The notes under the pieces are model-generated. The model was not told the DNA's origin. It saw only the letters and a list, made by a program, of their open reading frames with translations, and made no database searches. Both the position numbers and the translations under genes were made by a program. Positions 40,073 to 49,215 of a stretch of 59,106 nt of DNA are shown in pieces (positions within the stretch are counted from its first letter, which is position 1; every line of letters starts with the position of its first letter). This stretch comes from Brevundimonas sp. UBA4553 (GTDB taxonomy: Bacteria > Pseudomonadota > Alphaproteobacteria > Caulobacterales > Caulobacteraceae): positions 1-59,106 of the forward strand of contig NZ_DGLD01000023.1 in the NCBI RefSeq assembly GCF_002387245.1. Reading direction: 5' to 3'.

Positions 40073-41244
40073 CGGGTCTCCAGCACCAGGTCGTCGCGAT
40101 GGATCACGACCGAGGGGCCGCGGTAGCCGATCAGGCTCTCGATCTCGTCCGAATGGCGGCCCCGGATCAGGGCGATCTCGTCGGACGGATAGGCGGCGAG
40201 GCCGACGCCGACGATGGTCCCGGACAGATCCAGCAGGCGCAGGCTGTCGCCCTTCTCGAACACGCCGCTGACGGTGACGACGCCTGAGGGGAGCAGGCTC
40301 TTGCCTGCCGTCAGGGCGCGCACCGCGCCCTCGTCCAGCGTCAGGGCGCCAGCGGGAGCCATGCTGCCGGCGATCCACTGCTTCCAGGCGGCCAGGGGGG
40401 TGGCCGGGGCGGTGATGAGGGTGGCGCGGGCGCCGTCCGCTACGGCCTTCAGAGGATGCAGGGTCTGGCCCGAGGCGATGACGGTGGCGCAGCCCGCGGA
40501 GCGGGCGATCTGGGCCGCCGCCAGCTTGGTGGCCATGCCGCCGGTGCCGACCCCGGCCTCGGCGTTGGCGCCGCTGGCCATGTCGAGAATGTCCGGGCCG
40601 AGGCTCTCGACCAGGGCGAGGTGGCGGGCCGCGGGATCGCGCCGCGGGTCGGCGGTGTAGAGGCCGTCCACATCGGACAGCAGGACCAGCAGGTCGCCGC
40701 GCGCCAGCTGGGCCGCCCGGGCGGCGAGACGGTCGTTGTCGCCGTATCGGATTTCCTCGGTGGCGACGGTGTCGTTCTCGTTGACCACGGGGACGACGCC
40801 GTGGGCCAGAAGGGCCTCGACGGTGGCGCGGGCGTTGAGCCAGCGACGGCGGCGTTCGGTGTCGTCGCGGGTCAGCAGAACCTGGGCGGTGATCAGGCCG
40901 TGGGGGGCCAGGGCCTCTTCCCAGGCGTGCATCAGCAGGGTCTGGCCGACGGCGGCCGCCGCCTGCTTGTCCTGCAGCCGACCCGGCGAGGTCTTCAGCC
41001 GGCCTCGTCCCAGGGCGACGGCGCCGGAAGAGACGACGATGACTTCGCGGCCTTGCCGGCGCAGGTCGGCGATGTCCTGGGCCAGGGACGCCAGCCAGTC
41101 GCGGGCCACGGCGCGGGTGGCGGCGTCGACGAGCAGGGAGGAGCCGATCTTGACCACCACGCGGCGCGCGCGCGCCAGCGCCGTCGCAGGCGAGGCCTCG
41201 GCGGCGGTCTCGACGGCGAAAGAGGGCGCGGCGGGAGCGGTCAC
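40069..41244 (-). CDS. proB: Glutamate 5-kinase with PUA domain (proline synthesis)
   Basis: 391 residues. The amino-acid kinase domain has VVVKIGSSLLVD at residues 29-40, VSSGAVALGRGRL near 80 and NENDTVATEEIRYGDNDRLAA near 155-175. A C-terminal PUA domain spans about 295-380. First committed step of proline synthesis, usually inhibited by proline. Translation starts at GTG 41244. The first 25 residues are an unusual Ala-rich extension; an internal start is possible. Confidence 0.95.
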   Translation of the reverse strand: MTAPAAPSFAVETAAEASPATALARARRVVVKIGSSLLVDAATRAVARDWLASLAQDIADLRRQGREVIVVSSGAVALGRGRLKTSPGRLQDKQAAAAVGQTLLMHAWEEALAPHGLITAQVLLTRDDTERRRRWLNARATVEALLAHGVVPVVNENDTVATEEIRYGDNDRLAARAAQLARGDLLVLLSDVDGLYTADPRRDPAARHLALVESLGPDILDMASGANAEAGVGTGGMATKLAAAQIARSAGCATVIASGQTLHPLKAVADGARATLITAPATPLAAWKQWIAGSMAPAGALTLDEGAVRALTAGKSLLPSGVVTVSGVFEKGDSLRLLDLSGTIVGVGLAAYPSDEIALIRGRHSDEIESLIGYRGPSVVIHRDDLVLETR

Positions 41245-41320
41245 GGCCCTTCACTAGAGCATTGATCGGGCCGGGGTCACGTCTCTATGCGTGAAATCGT
41301 GCGACGCGGTCCAAAAGAAA

Positions 41321-41350
41321 GCGCCCGGCGAGGTTGAACCTGCCGGGCGC
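41321..41350 (-). terminator. Terminator of the RND efflux operon
   Basis: Nine-bp arms GCGCCCGGC (41321-41329) and GCCGGGCGC (41342-41350) pair, with AGGTT/AACCT extending the stem inside. The minus strand continues TTTCTTTT. It lies 29 bases after the stop of the outer-membrane channel gene. Confidence 0.88.
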
Positions 41351-41379
41351 GTCCCTGGTGTCGATGAAGGTTTCGGAGA

Positions 41380-42819
41380 TCAGACCTCGGGGTCCGGGGC
41401 CTCCGCCCAACCGCCGGCCAGCGCCTTGAAGAGGGCGATCTGGTTGGTCACGACCTGGGCTTCCGAAGCGGCCAGAGCGGCGTCAGCGGCGGCCAGGGCG
41501 CGTTCCGACACCAGCAGGGTGAGGAAGTTGTCGGCGCCGGCCTCGAAGCGAAGACGGGACAGACGCACCGCCGTGGCGGCCTGGTCGCGCGCATTGAGCA
41601 GGGCCGCACGGCGATCCAGCTCGTTGGCGTAGGCGCTGAGGGCGGTCTCGGTTTCCTGCAGGGCCACCAGCACCGTCTGGTCGAACGTCGCCAGGGCGGC
41701 GTCCGTCTGGGCGTCGGCCTGCTTGATGCGGGCGCGGGCCACGGCGATGTTGGGGAAGCTCCAGCTGATCAGCGGACCGACGCTGAAGCGGAAGTTGGCG
41801 TCCTCGCCCAGATCCGAGGCGTCCAGCGCAGTCGAGCCGAGCGAGCCCCCCAGGCTGATCGTCGGATAGAGGCTGGCCGTGGCTACGTTCACGCGGGCCG
41901 CAGCCGCGGCCAGACGAGCCTCGGCCTGACGCACGTCGGGGCGACGGGCCAGCAGGGCCGCGCCGTCGCCGATCGGGATCGGCTGGGACAGTTGCGGCGG
42001 AGCCTGGCAACCGCGCGCCGCTTCGCTGGCCTCGGCCGGGGTGCGGCCGGTCAGGGTGGCAAGGCGGAACAGGGCGCCGTCGCGCTGGGCGCGCAGGGGC
42101 GGCAGGGTGGCGCGCGTGGCCTCGAGGGTCGAGGCGGCGCCCGCCACGTCCAGACCGTTGCCGCCGCCGGCGTCGAGCAGTCGGCGGGTCAGGTCCAGGG
42201 TTCGGCCCTGCAGCTCGATCGTCCGTTCGGCGACGGCGATCTGGGCGTTGGCCGAGCAGGTGTCGGCATAGGCCCGGGCGGTTTCGGCGGCGACGGTGAT
42301 CCGCACCACCTCCAGCGCTTCAGCGGCGGCGGCGGCGTCAGCACGGGCCGCCCGGATGGAGGACTCCACCCGGCCGAAAAGATCGACTTCGTAGGAGACG
42401 TCCAGGCCGACGCTGTAGGTGTCGACGTCGTCCAGCGTGGCGCCGTTGGCGGTCGGTGCGGTGACCGTCGAGGCGCGGCTGCGGTTGAAGGCGGCGTTGG
42501 CGTTGGTGGTGGGCAGGCGGCCGGCGCGCGCCTCGGACAGCGAGGCCCGGACGGCGCGCAGGTTGGCGGCCGCCGCCTCCAGCTCGTTGTTTTCGGTCAG
42601 GGCCTGCTGGATCAGACCATCGAGCGTGGCGTCGTTGTACAGCCGCCACCAGTCGGCGCGGGCCGCCTCGGTCGAAACCGAGGCGGATTGCGAGCCGATG
42701 AAGGCGCCTTGGCCCTGCGCCGGGACCACGGGGTCCGGCGCCTTGGGCCCGACCGCGCAGGCGGCGAGCAGAAGCGCGGCGCCGGAAGCGGTCAGGAGGG
42801 AAAGGGCTTTACGGTTCAT
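41380..42819 (-). CDS. RND efflux outer-membrane channel lipoprotein (OprM/NodT family)
   Basis: 479 residues. A lipoprotein signal ends in LLLAAC (Cys21). Two tandem outer-membrane-efflux repeats follow, with long helical segments such as AAAANLRAVRASLSEARAGRLPT-type coiled coils. It forms the trimeric exit duct of the pump. Its ATG overlaps the permease stop by one base (TGATG), so the two are coupled. Last gene of the three-gene efflux operon. Confidence 0.94.
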   Translation of the reverse strand: MNRKALSLLTASGAALLLAACAVGPKAPDPVVPAQGQGAFIGSQSASVSTEAARADWWRLYNDATLDGLIQQALTENNELEAAAANLRAVRASLSEARAGRLPTTNANAAFNRSRASTVTAPTANGATLDDVDTYSVGLDVSYEVDLFGRVESSIRAARADAAAAAEALEVVRITVAAETARAYADTCSANAQIAVAERTIELQGRTLDLTRRLLDAGGGNGLDVAGAASTLEATRATLPPLRAQRDGALFRLATLTGRTPAEASEAARGCQAPPQLSQPIPIGDGAALLARRPDVRQAEARLAAAAARVNVATASLYPTISLGGSLGSTALDASDLGEDANFRFSVGPLISWSFPNIAVARARIKQADAQTDAALATFDQTVLVALQETETALSAYANELDRRAALLNARDQAATAVRLSRLRFEAGADNFLTLLVSERALAAADAALAASEAQVVTNQIALFKALAGGWAEAPDPEV

Positions 42820-45800
42820 CAGGCGTCTCCCAGGCGCGGGTTGGCCGTGGTGGGGGCGGCCGGCGCGGGGTCAGTAGGGTCGTACGGATCATGAGCCGGC
42901 GTGCCGTAGGTGGTCGGCAGATCGCGCGGCTTTTCGGGAGTCTTGGGCAACTTGCCCGAGACCCAGCGCATCATGACGTAGAAGACCGGGGTGAAGATCA
43001 GGCCGAAGAAGGTCACGCCCAGCATGCCGGAGAAGACCGACGTGCCCAGCGACTGGCGCATTTCGGCGCCCGGGCCGGTCGCCAGCATCAGCGGCACGAC
43101 GCCGAAGATGAAGGCGAAGGACGTCATCAGGATCGGACGCAGGCGCACCTTGGCGGCGTAAACAGCCGCTTCGAAGCGATCCATGCCCTCTTCCTCTTCC
43201 GCCTGCTTGGCAAACTCGACGATCAGGATGGCATTCTTGGCCGCCAGCGCGATCAGAACGACGAGGCCGATCTGGACCAGGATGTTGTTGTCCAGACCGC
43301 GGATGTTCACCCCGATCATGGCCGCGAGCAGACACATGGGCACGATCAGCACCACCGCGAGCGGCAGGGTGAAGGCCTCGTATTGCGCCGCCAGAACCAG
43401 GAAGACGAAGACCACGGCCATGACGAAGATCATGGAAGCCCCGCCCGACGCCTGCTTCTCCTGCAGGGCCAGTTCGGTCCACTCGTAGCTGAAGCCTTGC
43501 GGCAGGGCCTGAGAGGCGAGTTGCTCCATCGTCGCGATGCCTTGGCCGGACGAGACGCCCGGCGCGGCCTGACCCTGAAGCTCGGAAGCCGGGAACAGGT
43601 TGTAGCGGACGACGCGAGCCGGACCGGAGTCCTCGCGCAGGTTGGCGATGGAGCCGATCGGAACCATGGCGCCGGTGGCGGAGCGGGTCTTCAGGTTGGC
43701 GATGTCGGCGATGTCGTCCCGCGACGAGGGTTCAGCCTGGGCGGTGACGCGGAAGGTGCGACCCAGCAGGTTGAAGTCGTTGATGTAGGACGAGCCGAGA
43801 TAGACGCCGAGGGTGTCGAACACGGCCGAGGGCTGGACGCCCATCATCAGGGCCTTGTTGCGGTCGACGTCGGCGGCGATGCGGGGCGAGCCGGTGTTGT
43901 AGGTCGAGAAGACCTGCTGCACCTGATCGGGCATCTGGGCCGCGCCGCCCATCATGGCGAAGGTGGCGCCTTCCAGAGCGCGATAGCCTGCGCCCGAGCG
44001 GTCCTGGATCATCATCTTGAAGCCGTTGCCGTTGCCCAGGCCCTGAACGGCCGGGGGGGCGATGACGAAGATGTTGGCTTCCTCGATGCCGCCGGTGGCT
44101 CCGGTGATGGCGCCGGCCAGGGCCGTGGCCGCCTGTTCCTTGGTACGGTTCTCGAAGGCGTCGAGGCGCACGAAGATGGTCGCGGCGTTCGAACCGAACG
44201 AGAAGCTGGAGCCGTCGAGACCGGCGAAGGCCACGGTGCCGTCGACACCCTCGGTCTTCTGGATGATCTCGTTAGCGCGCTTCATCACCGCTTCGGTACG
44301 GTCCAGCGAAGCGCCGGCCGGAAGCTGGATGACGCCGATCAGGAAGCCCTGATCCTGTTCGGGAATGAAGCCCGAAGGCGTGTCCATCAGACGCCAGCCG
44401 GTGATGGCCAGCAGGCCCGCATAGATGATCAGGACGACCATCAGCGAACGCACCAGACGGGCGGTCAGGCGGCCGTACTTGTCCGACAGCCAGTCGAAGC
44501 CCTGGTTGAACTTGTCGCCGGCCCAGCGGACGTAATAGACGATCGCGCCCCACAGGCCCGGCTTGCGGACGTTGGCGTGGTCGACGTGCGGCTTGAGCAG
44601 CAGGGCGGCCATGGCCGGGGACAGGGTCAGCGACACCAGCAGCGAGATCAGCGCCGCCGAGGCGATGGTGACGGCGAACTGGCGATAGAAGATGCCGGGG
44701 ATGCCGGGAACGAAGGCGGTCGGGACGAACACCGCCGTCAGCACCAGGCCGATGGCGATCAGGGCGCCCGAAACCTCCTGCATCGAGCGATAGGCGGCCT
44801 CCTTGGGCGTGAGGCCTTGCCGCAGGTATCGCTCGACGTTCTCGACCACGACGATGGCGTCATCGACGACGATGCCGACGGCGAGAACCAGGGCGAACAG
44901 CGACAGGGAGTTGATCGAATAGCCCAGCGCCAGCTGCACCGCGAAGGTGCCGACCAGGGCCACGGGGATGGCGACGATGGGGATGATGGCGGCGCGCCAG
45001 GTCTGCAGGAAGACCATGACGACGATCACGACGAGGACGACGGCTTCCAGCAGGGTGTGCTGCACCGCCTCGACCGAGGCGGCGACGAATTCCGTCGGGT
45101 TGTAGGGGATGGAGACGGCCATGCCGGCCGGCAGTTCGGCCTTCAGGGCCTCGACTTCGTCCAGAACACGATTGGCCGTGCCTAGGGCGTTGGCGCCCGG
45201 CTGCTGGACGACGGCGACGCCGACGCCACGCTGGCCGTCGAAGAAGCCGCGGATGCCGTAGTCCTGGGCGCCCAGCTCGACGCGGGCGACGTCACGGACG
45301 CGGGTCACGCGACCTTGGGCGTCGGTCTTGATGACGACGTCGGCGAACTGGTCGGGGTCGGACAGACGGCCCTGCACCTGCACCGGCAGCTGGAAGGCGG
45401 CGGCGTTGGTGGCGAAGGGCGGCTGGCCGATGGCGCCGGCGGCGGCCTGGACGTTCTGGGCGCGCAGGGCGGCGACGATGTCGGGGCCCGTCAGACCGCG
45501 CTCAGCCGCCTTGGCCGGGTCGATCCAGATGCGCATCGAGTAGTTGCCGCCGCCGAACACCTGCACCTGGCCCACGCCGTCGATCCGCAACAGGCGGTCG
45601 CGCAGCGTCGAGTTGGCGAAGTTGCCGACGTAGTCGTTATCCAGGCTGCCGTCGGGCGAGGTCAGGCCTACGATCATCAGGAAGCCGCTTTCGGCCTTGT
45701 TGACCGTCACGCCGATCTGGCGGACCTGCTCGGGAAGCTTGGGCTCGGCCAGGGCGACGCGGTTCTGCACCAGCACCTGCGCGGAATCGAGGTCCGTGCC

Positions 45801-46094
45801 GGGCTGGAAGGTCACCGTGATGGCCACGGCCCCGTCCGAGGTGGACGAGGAGGTCAGGTACAGCATCTTCTCGACGCCGTTGACCTCTTGCTCGATGGGG
45901 GCCGCCACGGTCTCGGCCAGGGTCTCGGCCGAGGCGCCCGGGTAGGCCGCGTTGATGGTGATCGTCGGGGGCGCGATCTCCGGATACTGCGACAGGGGCA
46001 GCAGCGGATAGGCGAACAGGCCGATCAGGGTGATGAACACCGATATCACGCCCGCGAAGATCGGGCGGTCGATGAAGAAGCGGGAGATATTCAT
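42819..46094 (-). CDS. RND multidrug efflux permease (HAE1 family)
   Basis: 1091 residues, AcrB/MexB-like. It starts MNISRFFIDRPIFAGVIS. The proton-relay Asp pair lies in GIVVDDAIVVVENVER near residue 408, and the relay Lys in LAAKNAILIVEFAKQ near residue 940. It exports hydrophobic drugs from periplasm and membrane, driven by protons. It is about 40 residues longer than AcrB; the excess is a Pro/Thr/Asp-rich cytoplasmic tail after the last helix (about 1040 onward). It lies six bases downstream of the adaptor gene. Confidence 0.96.
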   Translation of the reverse strand: MNISRFFIDRPIFAGVISVFITLIGLFAYPLLPLSQYPEIAPPTITINAAYPGASAETLAETVAAPIEQEVNGVEKMLYLTSSSTSDGAVAITVTFQPGTDLDSAQVLVQNRVALAEPKLPEQVRQIGVTVNKAESGFLMIVGLTSPDGSLDNDYVGNFANSTLRDRLLRIDGVGQVQVFGGGNYSMRIWIDPAKAAERGLTGPDIVAALRAQNVQAAAGAIGQPPFATNAAAFQLPVQVQGRLSDPDQFADVVIKTDAQGRVTRVRDVARVELGAQDYGIRGFFDGQRGVGVAVVQQPGANALGTANRVLDEVEALKAELPAGMAVSIPYNPTEFVAASVEAVQHTLLEAVVLVVIVVMVFLQTWRAAIIPIVAIPVALVGTFAVQLALGYSINSLSLFALVLAVGIVVDDAIVVVENVERYLRQGLTPKEAAYRSMQEVSGALIAIGLVLTAVFVPTAFVPGIPGIFYRQFAVTIASAALISLLVSLTLSPAMAALLLKPHVDHANVRKPGLWGAIVYYVRWAGDKFNQGFDWLSDKYGRLTARLVRSLMVVLIIYAGLLAITGWRLMDTPSGFIPEQDQGFLIGVIQLPAGASLDRTEAVMKRANEIIQKTEGVDGTVAFAGLDGSSFSFGSNAATIFVRLDAFENRTKEQAATALAGAITGATGGIEEANIFVIAPPAVQGLGNGNGFKMMIQDRSGAGYRALEGATFAMMGGAAQMPDQVQQVFSTYNTGSPRIAADVDRNKALMMGVQPSAVFDTLGVYLGSSYINDFNLLGRTFRVTAQAEPSSRDDIADIANLKTRSATGAMVPIGSIANLREDSGPARVVRYNLFPASELQGQAAPGVSSGQGIATMEQLASQALPQGFSYEWTELALQEKQASGGASMIFVMAVVFVFLVLAAQYEAFTLPLAVVLIVPMCLLAAMIGVNIRGLDNNILVQIGLVVLIALAAKNAILIVEFAKQAEEEEGMDRFEAAVYAAKVRLRPILMTSFAFIFGVVPLMLATGPGAEMRQSLGTSVFSGMLGVTFFGLIFTPVFYVMMRWVSGKLPKTPEKPRDLPTTYGTPAHDPYDPTDPAPAAPTTANPRLGDA

Positions 46095-46100
46095 TTAGGA

Positions 46101-47294
46101 TCAGCCGGCGTTGGCGAAGGAGGCGCTGGAAGCCGGCGCCGCCTGGGTGACCGGAGCGCCGCCCGCCTGGGGCGCGACCGGAGCGATGGTGCCGTTCTTG
46201 GGCGCGACCTTCATGCCCGGCATCTGGATGCGCTGACCGCCGGCGATGATGACGCGGTCGGTCGGCTTCAGGCCGGAACGGATGACGCGCAGACCGTCGA
46301 CGAGCGGGCCCGTCTGCACGGCGCGCGGCTCGGTCGTGCCGTCAGGCTTGACGACGATGACCACGCGGCGGGCGGCGTCGGTCGAGATGGCCGCGTCCGG
46401 AACCAGCAGGGCCTGATAGGCGCCGGCGCCGGCCAGTTGGGCCTGACCGAACATGCCCGGCTTCAGGAAGCCGTCGCCGTTCTGGACCACGGCGCGCAGA
46501 CGGATGGTGCCCGAGGCGGCGTCGATCGCGTTGTCGGTGAAGTCCAGCGTTCCGGTGCGGTCGTAGCTGGTCTCATCCTGCAGGCGGATGCGGATCGGCG
46601 CGGCGCCGCCCGAGCGGACCTCGCGCTGATACTTCAGCGCCAGAGCTTCGGAGCCGTCGAAGACGAAGTAGATCGGCGAGGACGAGACGATGGTGGTCAG
46701 CACGTCGCCGGCCGAGGAGCCGCCGCCGACCAGGTTGCCCGGATCGACGCGGCGGTCGGAGACGCGGCCTGCGATGGGGGCGGTGACGCGCGTGAACTCG
46801 ACGTCCAGCTGACGGGCGCGGATGGCGGCGTTGGCGGCCGAAACGGCGGCCTGGGCCTGGGCCACGGCGCCGCGCTTGGCGTCGACTTCGGCCTGGGACA
46901 CGGCCTGCGAGGCCAGCAGGCCTTCGGAGCGCGAGAACTCGGTGCGGGCCAGGGTCAGCTGGGCCTGGGCCTGGGCCAGTTGGGCCTGGGCGGAGCCGAG
47001 CGCGGCTTGGGCCGGGCGGGCGTCGAGGGTGAAGAGTAACTGGCCCTGACGCACGAAGTCGCCGTCCTTGAAGTGGACGGCCTGGATGTAGCCGCCGACG
47101 CGCGCACGCACATCGACCGAGCGGGTGGCCTCGAAGCGACCCGTGACTTCATCCCAGTCCACGACCTGACGCGCCAGCGGCGTGGCGACGGTGACGGGGG
47201 GAGCCTGGGGTGCGGGGGCCTCGCCTCCCTTGGAACAGCCGTAGAGGGCGGCCGTCATCAGAACGGACGCGACCGCGATCTTAACCGTGCGCAT
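46101..47294 (-). CDS. RND efflux periplasmic adaptor lipoprotein
   Basis: 397 residues with a lipobox ALYGC (Cys20). The membrane-fusion protein core has RVGGYIQAVHFKDGDFVRQGQLLFTLD near residues 68-94, a coiled coil of Ala/Gln repeats near 100-150, then the lipoyl and beta-barrel halves (ITRVTAPIAGRVSDRRVDPGN region). It joins permease and channel. AGGAGA lies eight bases before ATG 47294. First gene of the operon, divergent from a TetR regulator. Confidence 0.95.
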   Translation of the reverse strand: MRTVKIAVASVLMTAALYGCSKGGEAPAPQAPPVTVATPLARQVVDWDEVTGRFEATRSVDVRARVGGYIQAVHFKDGDFVRQGQLLFTLDARPAQAALGSAQAQLAQAQAQLTLARTEFSRSEGLLASQAVSQAEVDAKRGAVAQAQAAVSAANAAIRARQLDVEFTRVTAPIAGRVSDRRVDPGNLVGGGSSAGDVLTTIVSSSPIYFVFDGSEALALKYQREVRSGGAAPIRIRLQDETSYDRTGTLDFTDNAIDAASGTIRLRAVVQNGDGFLKPGMFGQAQLAGAGAYQALLVPDAAISTDAARRVVIVVKPDGTTEPRAVQTGPLVDGLRVIRSGLKPTDRVIIAGGQRIQMPGMKVAPKNGTIAPVAPQAGGAPVTQAAPASSASFANAG

Positions 47295-47364
47295 CGGCGC
47301 ATTCTCCTGTGGGAGGGGATTTCATACAGTAACAGACCAGCGCTCTTCGGGGGAGGAAGTCGCC

Positions 47365-47382
47365 AGTCAACGTTGGGTGACT
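47365..47382. promoter_or_regulatory. Candidate TetR operator, copy 1
   Basis: Inverted repeat AGTCA-N8-TGACT (arms 47365-47369 and 47378-47382) in the divergent efflux/TetR gap. It shares GTCAACG-N5-TGAC with copy 2, exactly 40 bases away, i.e. on nearly the same face of the helix. Confidence 0.6.
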
Positions 47383-47403
47383 TAATGATGATCGCGGTTC
47401 AGC

Positions 47404-47423
47404 TTGTCAACGCCTGATGACAA
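47404..47423. promoter_or_regulatory. Candidate TetR operator, copy 2
   Basis: Inverted repeat TTGTCA-N8-TGACAA (arms 47404-47409 and 47418-47423), with the same arm core and spacer length as copy 1. It lies about 40 bases before the TetR start. Binding is inferred. Confidence 0.62.
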
Positions 47424-47461
47424 AGCCATATAGGGTTTAAGGTTTATTGGAGTGTGACCCT

Positions 47462-48055
47462 TTGGTCCTTTGCGACGCCCCCCGACCGCGTAACGCCAAC
47501 GCGACCCGCCAGGCCATTCTGGAGGCGGCGCGGGAGCGCTTTTGTTCCGACAGTTACGACGACGTCGGCATGCGCGACGTCGCGCGCGACGTGGGCGTGG
47601 ACGCCGCCTTGATCAGCCGCTACTTCGGCTCCAAGGAAGATCTGTTCGTCGCCGTTCTGGACAGCTGCAAGAACGGCCGCGACCTGATGGACGGCCCGCG
47701 CGAGGATTTCGGCGAGCGCCTGTCGCGGGAGATCGTCTACGGCGAGGTCATGCCGTGTCAGGACGACGGGGCGGGCGCCAAGATGCGCGGCCTGCTGATC
47801 CTGTTGCGCTCGGTCGGTTCGGCCAAGGCCATGGACGTCATGCAGCGGACCTCCAACAATCGCTTCTTTGACCCGCTGGCCGCGTGGATCGGCGGGCCGG
47901 ACGCCCCGGTGCGGGCGCGCCTGGCGGCTGGGCTGATCATGGGCATGGCGATCGGGCGGGAGTTGTCGGACGGCTACGCCTCGCTGGATGAGACTCAGAA
48001 GGCGGAGCTGGCGCGGCGGATGGCCGTGGCCCTGCAAAGCCTGATCGACAGCTGA
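47462..48055 (+). CDS. TetR/AcrR-family transcriptional regulator of the efflux operon
   Basis: About 197 residues. The N-terminal helix-turn-helix is TRQAILEAARERF ... MRDVARDVGVDAALISRYFGSKEDLF; the C-terminal ligand domain is variable. The start is uncertain: TTG 47462 has GGAG eight bases upstream and is preferred, while TTG 47447 would add five residues that include part of that ribosome site. It is divergent from the efflux genes and most likely represses them and itself until a pump substrate binds. Confidence 0.9.
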   Translation: MVLCDAPRPRNANATRQAILEAARERFCSDSYDDVGMRDVARDVGVDAALISRYFGSKEDLFVAVLDSCKNGRDLMDGPREDFGERLSREIVYGEVMPCQDDGAGAKMRGLLILLRSVGSAKAMDVMQRTSNNRFFDPLAAWIGGPDAPVRARLAAGLIMGMAIGRELSDGYASLDETQKAELARRMAVALQSLIDS

Positions 48056-48061
48056 ATGCAA

Positions 48062-48089
48062 AAAGGGCGGACCGCGAGGCCCGCCCTTT
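48062..48089. terminator. Bidirectional terminator between tetR and leuB
   Basis: AAAGGGCGG (48062-48070) pairs with CCGCCCTTT (48081-48089). A/T runs on both sides make it suitable for the TetR gene on the plus strand and the leuB end on the minus strand. Confidence 0.85.
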
Positions 48090-48114
48090 CTCTTTAATGA
48101 CCAAGTGCGGACGC

Positions 48115-49215
48115 TCAGGCCCAGTGCATCGGCACGTGGCGGGCGGCGGCCCAGTGGATGGCGCGGATGGCGTCGACGATGGCGCGGGTGGCCTCGACCG
48201 TGCCCAGGGCCCCGCCCAGATCGGCGGTGACGGCGCCCGAAGCCAGAACCGCAGCGACGGCGGCCTCGATCGAATCCGCCTCGTCCTCCAGATCGAAGCT
48301 GTGACGCAGCATCATGGCCGCCGACAGCACCATGCCGACCGGGTTGGCCAGATCCTGCCCGGCGATGTCCGGCGCCGAGCCGTGGATCGGCTCGAACAGA
48401 CCGGGGCCGTCGGCGCCCAGAGAGGCCGAGGGCAGCAGGCCGATGGAGCCGCCCAGCACGGAAATCTCGTCCGACAGGATGTCGCCGAACATGTTCTCGG
48501 TCAGGATGACGTCATAGTCGCGCGGCTTGCGGATCAGGTGCATGGCCATGGAGTCGACCAGGGCGTGCTCCAGGGTGATCTGCGGATACTCCTCGGCGTG
48601 GATGCGGGTCACGACCTCACGCCACAGGCGGCTGGTCTCCATGACATTGGCCTTGTCGACCGAGGTGACCTTGCCGCGACGCTGGCCGGCGGCCTGGAAG
48701 GCGGCGCGGGCGACGCGCTCGATCTCCTCGACCGTATAGACGCACAGGTCCGAGGCGCTGGTTTCGGTGCGGGTCTTCTCGCCGAAATAGACGCCGCTGG
48801 TCAGTTCGCGGAAGACGATCAGATCGACGCCCTCGACGATCTCCTTCTTCAGCGGCGAGCGGTGGGCCAGGACGGGCGAGACCTGCAGGGGGCGCAGGTT
48901 GGCGTACAGGCCCATGGCCTTGCGGATGGCCAGCAGCCCCTGTTCGGGACGGACCTTGGCGCCGTCCCACTTGGGACCGCCGACCGCGCCCAGCAGGACG
49001 GCGTCGGCGGCCAGACAGGCGGCTTTCGTTTCCTCGGGCAGGGCCTCGCCCGTCGCGTCGATGGCGGCGCCGCCGATCAGGTGCTCGGTGAACTCGAAGC
49101 GGTGGCCGTAGATGTCGCCGATGCAGGTCAGGACCCGCTCGGCGGCCAGGGCGACCTCAGATCCGACGCCGTCGCCGGGCAGGACCACGATGTTGAAGGT
49201 GCGGGTGTTGGGCAT
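48115..49215 (-). CDS. leuB: 3-isopropylmalate dehydrogenase
   Basis: 366 residues. NAD-dependent oxidative decarboxylation of 3-isopropylmalate in leucine synthesis. It begins FNIVVLPGDGVGSEV. Substrate residues show in ELTSGVYFGEKTR and in VDSMAMHLIRKP. The metal/substrate stretch NMFGDILSDEISVLGGSIGLLPSASLG is complete, and HGSAPDIAGQDLANPVGMVLSAAMML binds NAD. Its ATG overlaps the leuD stop by one base (TGATG). Last gene of the ilv-leu series. Confidence 0.97.
   Translation of the reverse strand: MPNTRTFNIVVLPGDGVGSEVALAAERVLTCIGDIYGHRFEFTEHLIGGAAIDATGEALPEETKAACLAADAVLLGAVGGPKWDGAKVRPEQGLLAIRKAMGLYANLRPLQVSPVLAHRSPLKKEIVEGVDLIVFRELTSGVYFGEKTRTETSASDLCVYTVEEIERVARAAFQAAGQRRGKVTSVDKANVMETSRLWREVVTRIHAEEYPQITLEHALVDSMAMHLIRKPRDYDVILTENMFGDILSDEISVLGGSIGLLPSASLGADGPGLFEPIHGSAPDIAGQDLANPVGMVLSAAMMLRHSFDLEDEADSIEAAVAAVLASGAVTADLGGALGTVEATRAIVDAIRAIHWAAARHVPMHWA

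Noticed and set aside
38816..41254. Apparent 812-residue ProB-ProA fusion in one frame
   Set aside because: The upstream 394 codons are an Arg-rich out-of-frame reading of proB; the true proB (40069-41244) is in another frame and overlaps proA by four bases.
42891..45185. 764-codon open frame on the plus strand
   Set aside because: Antisense shadow of the RND permease; composition of repeated His/Asp/Gln/Gly is typical of such shadows.
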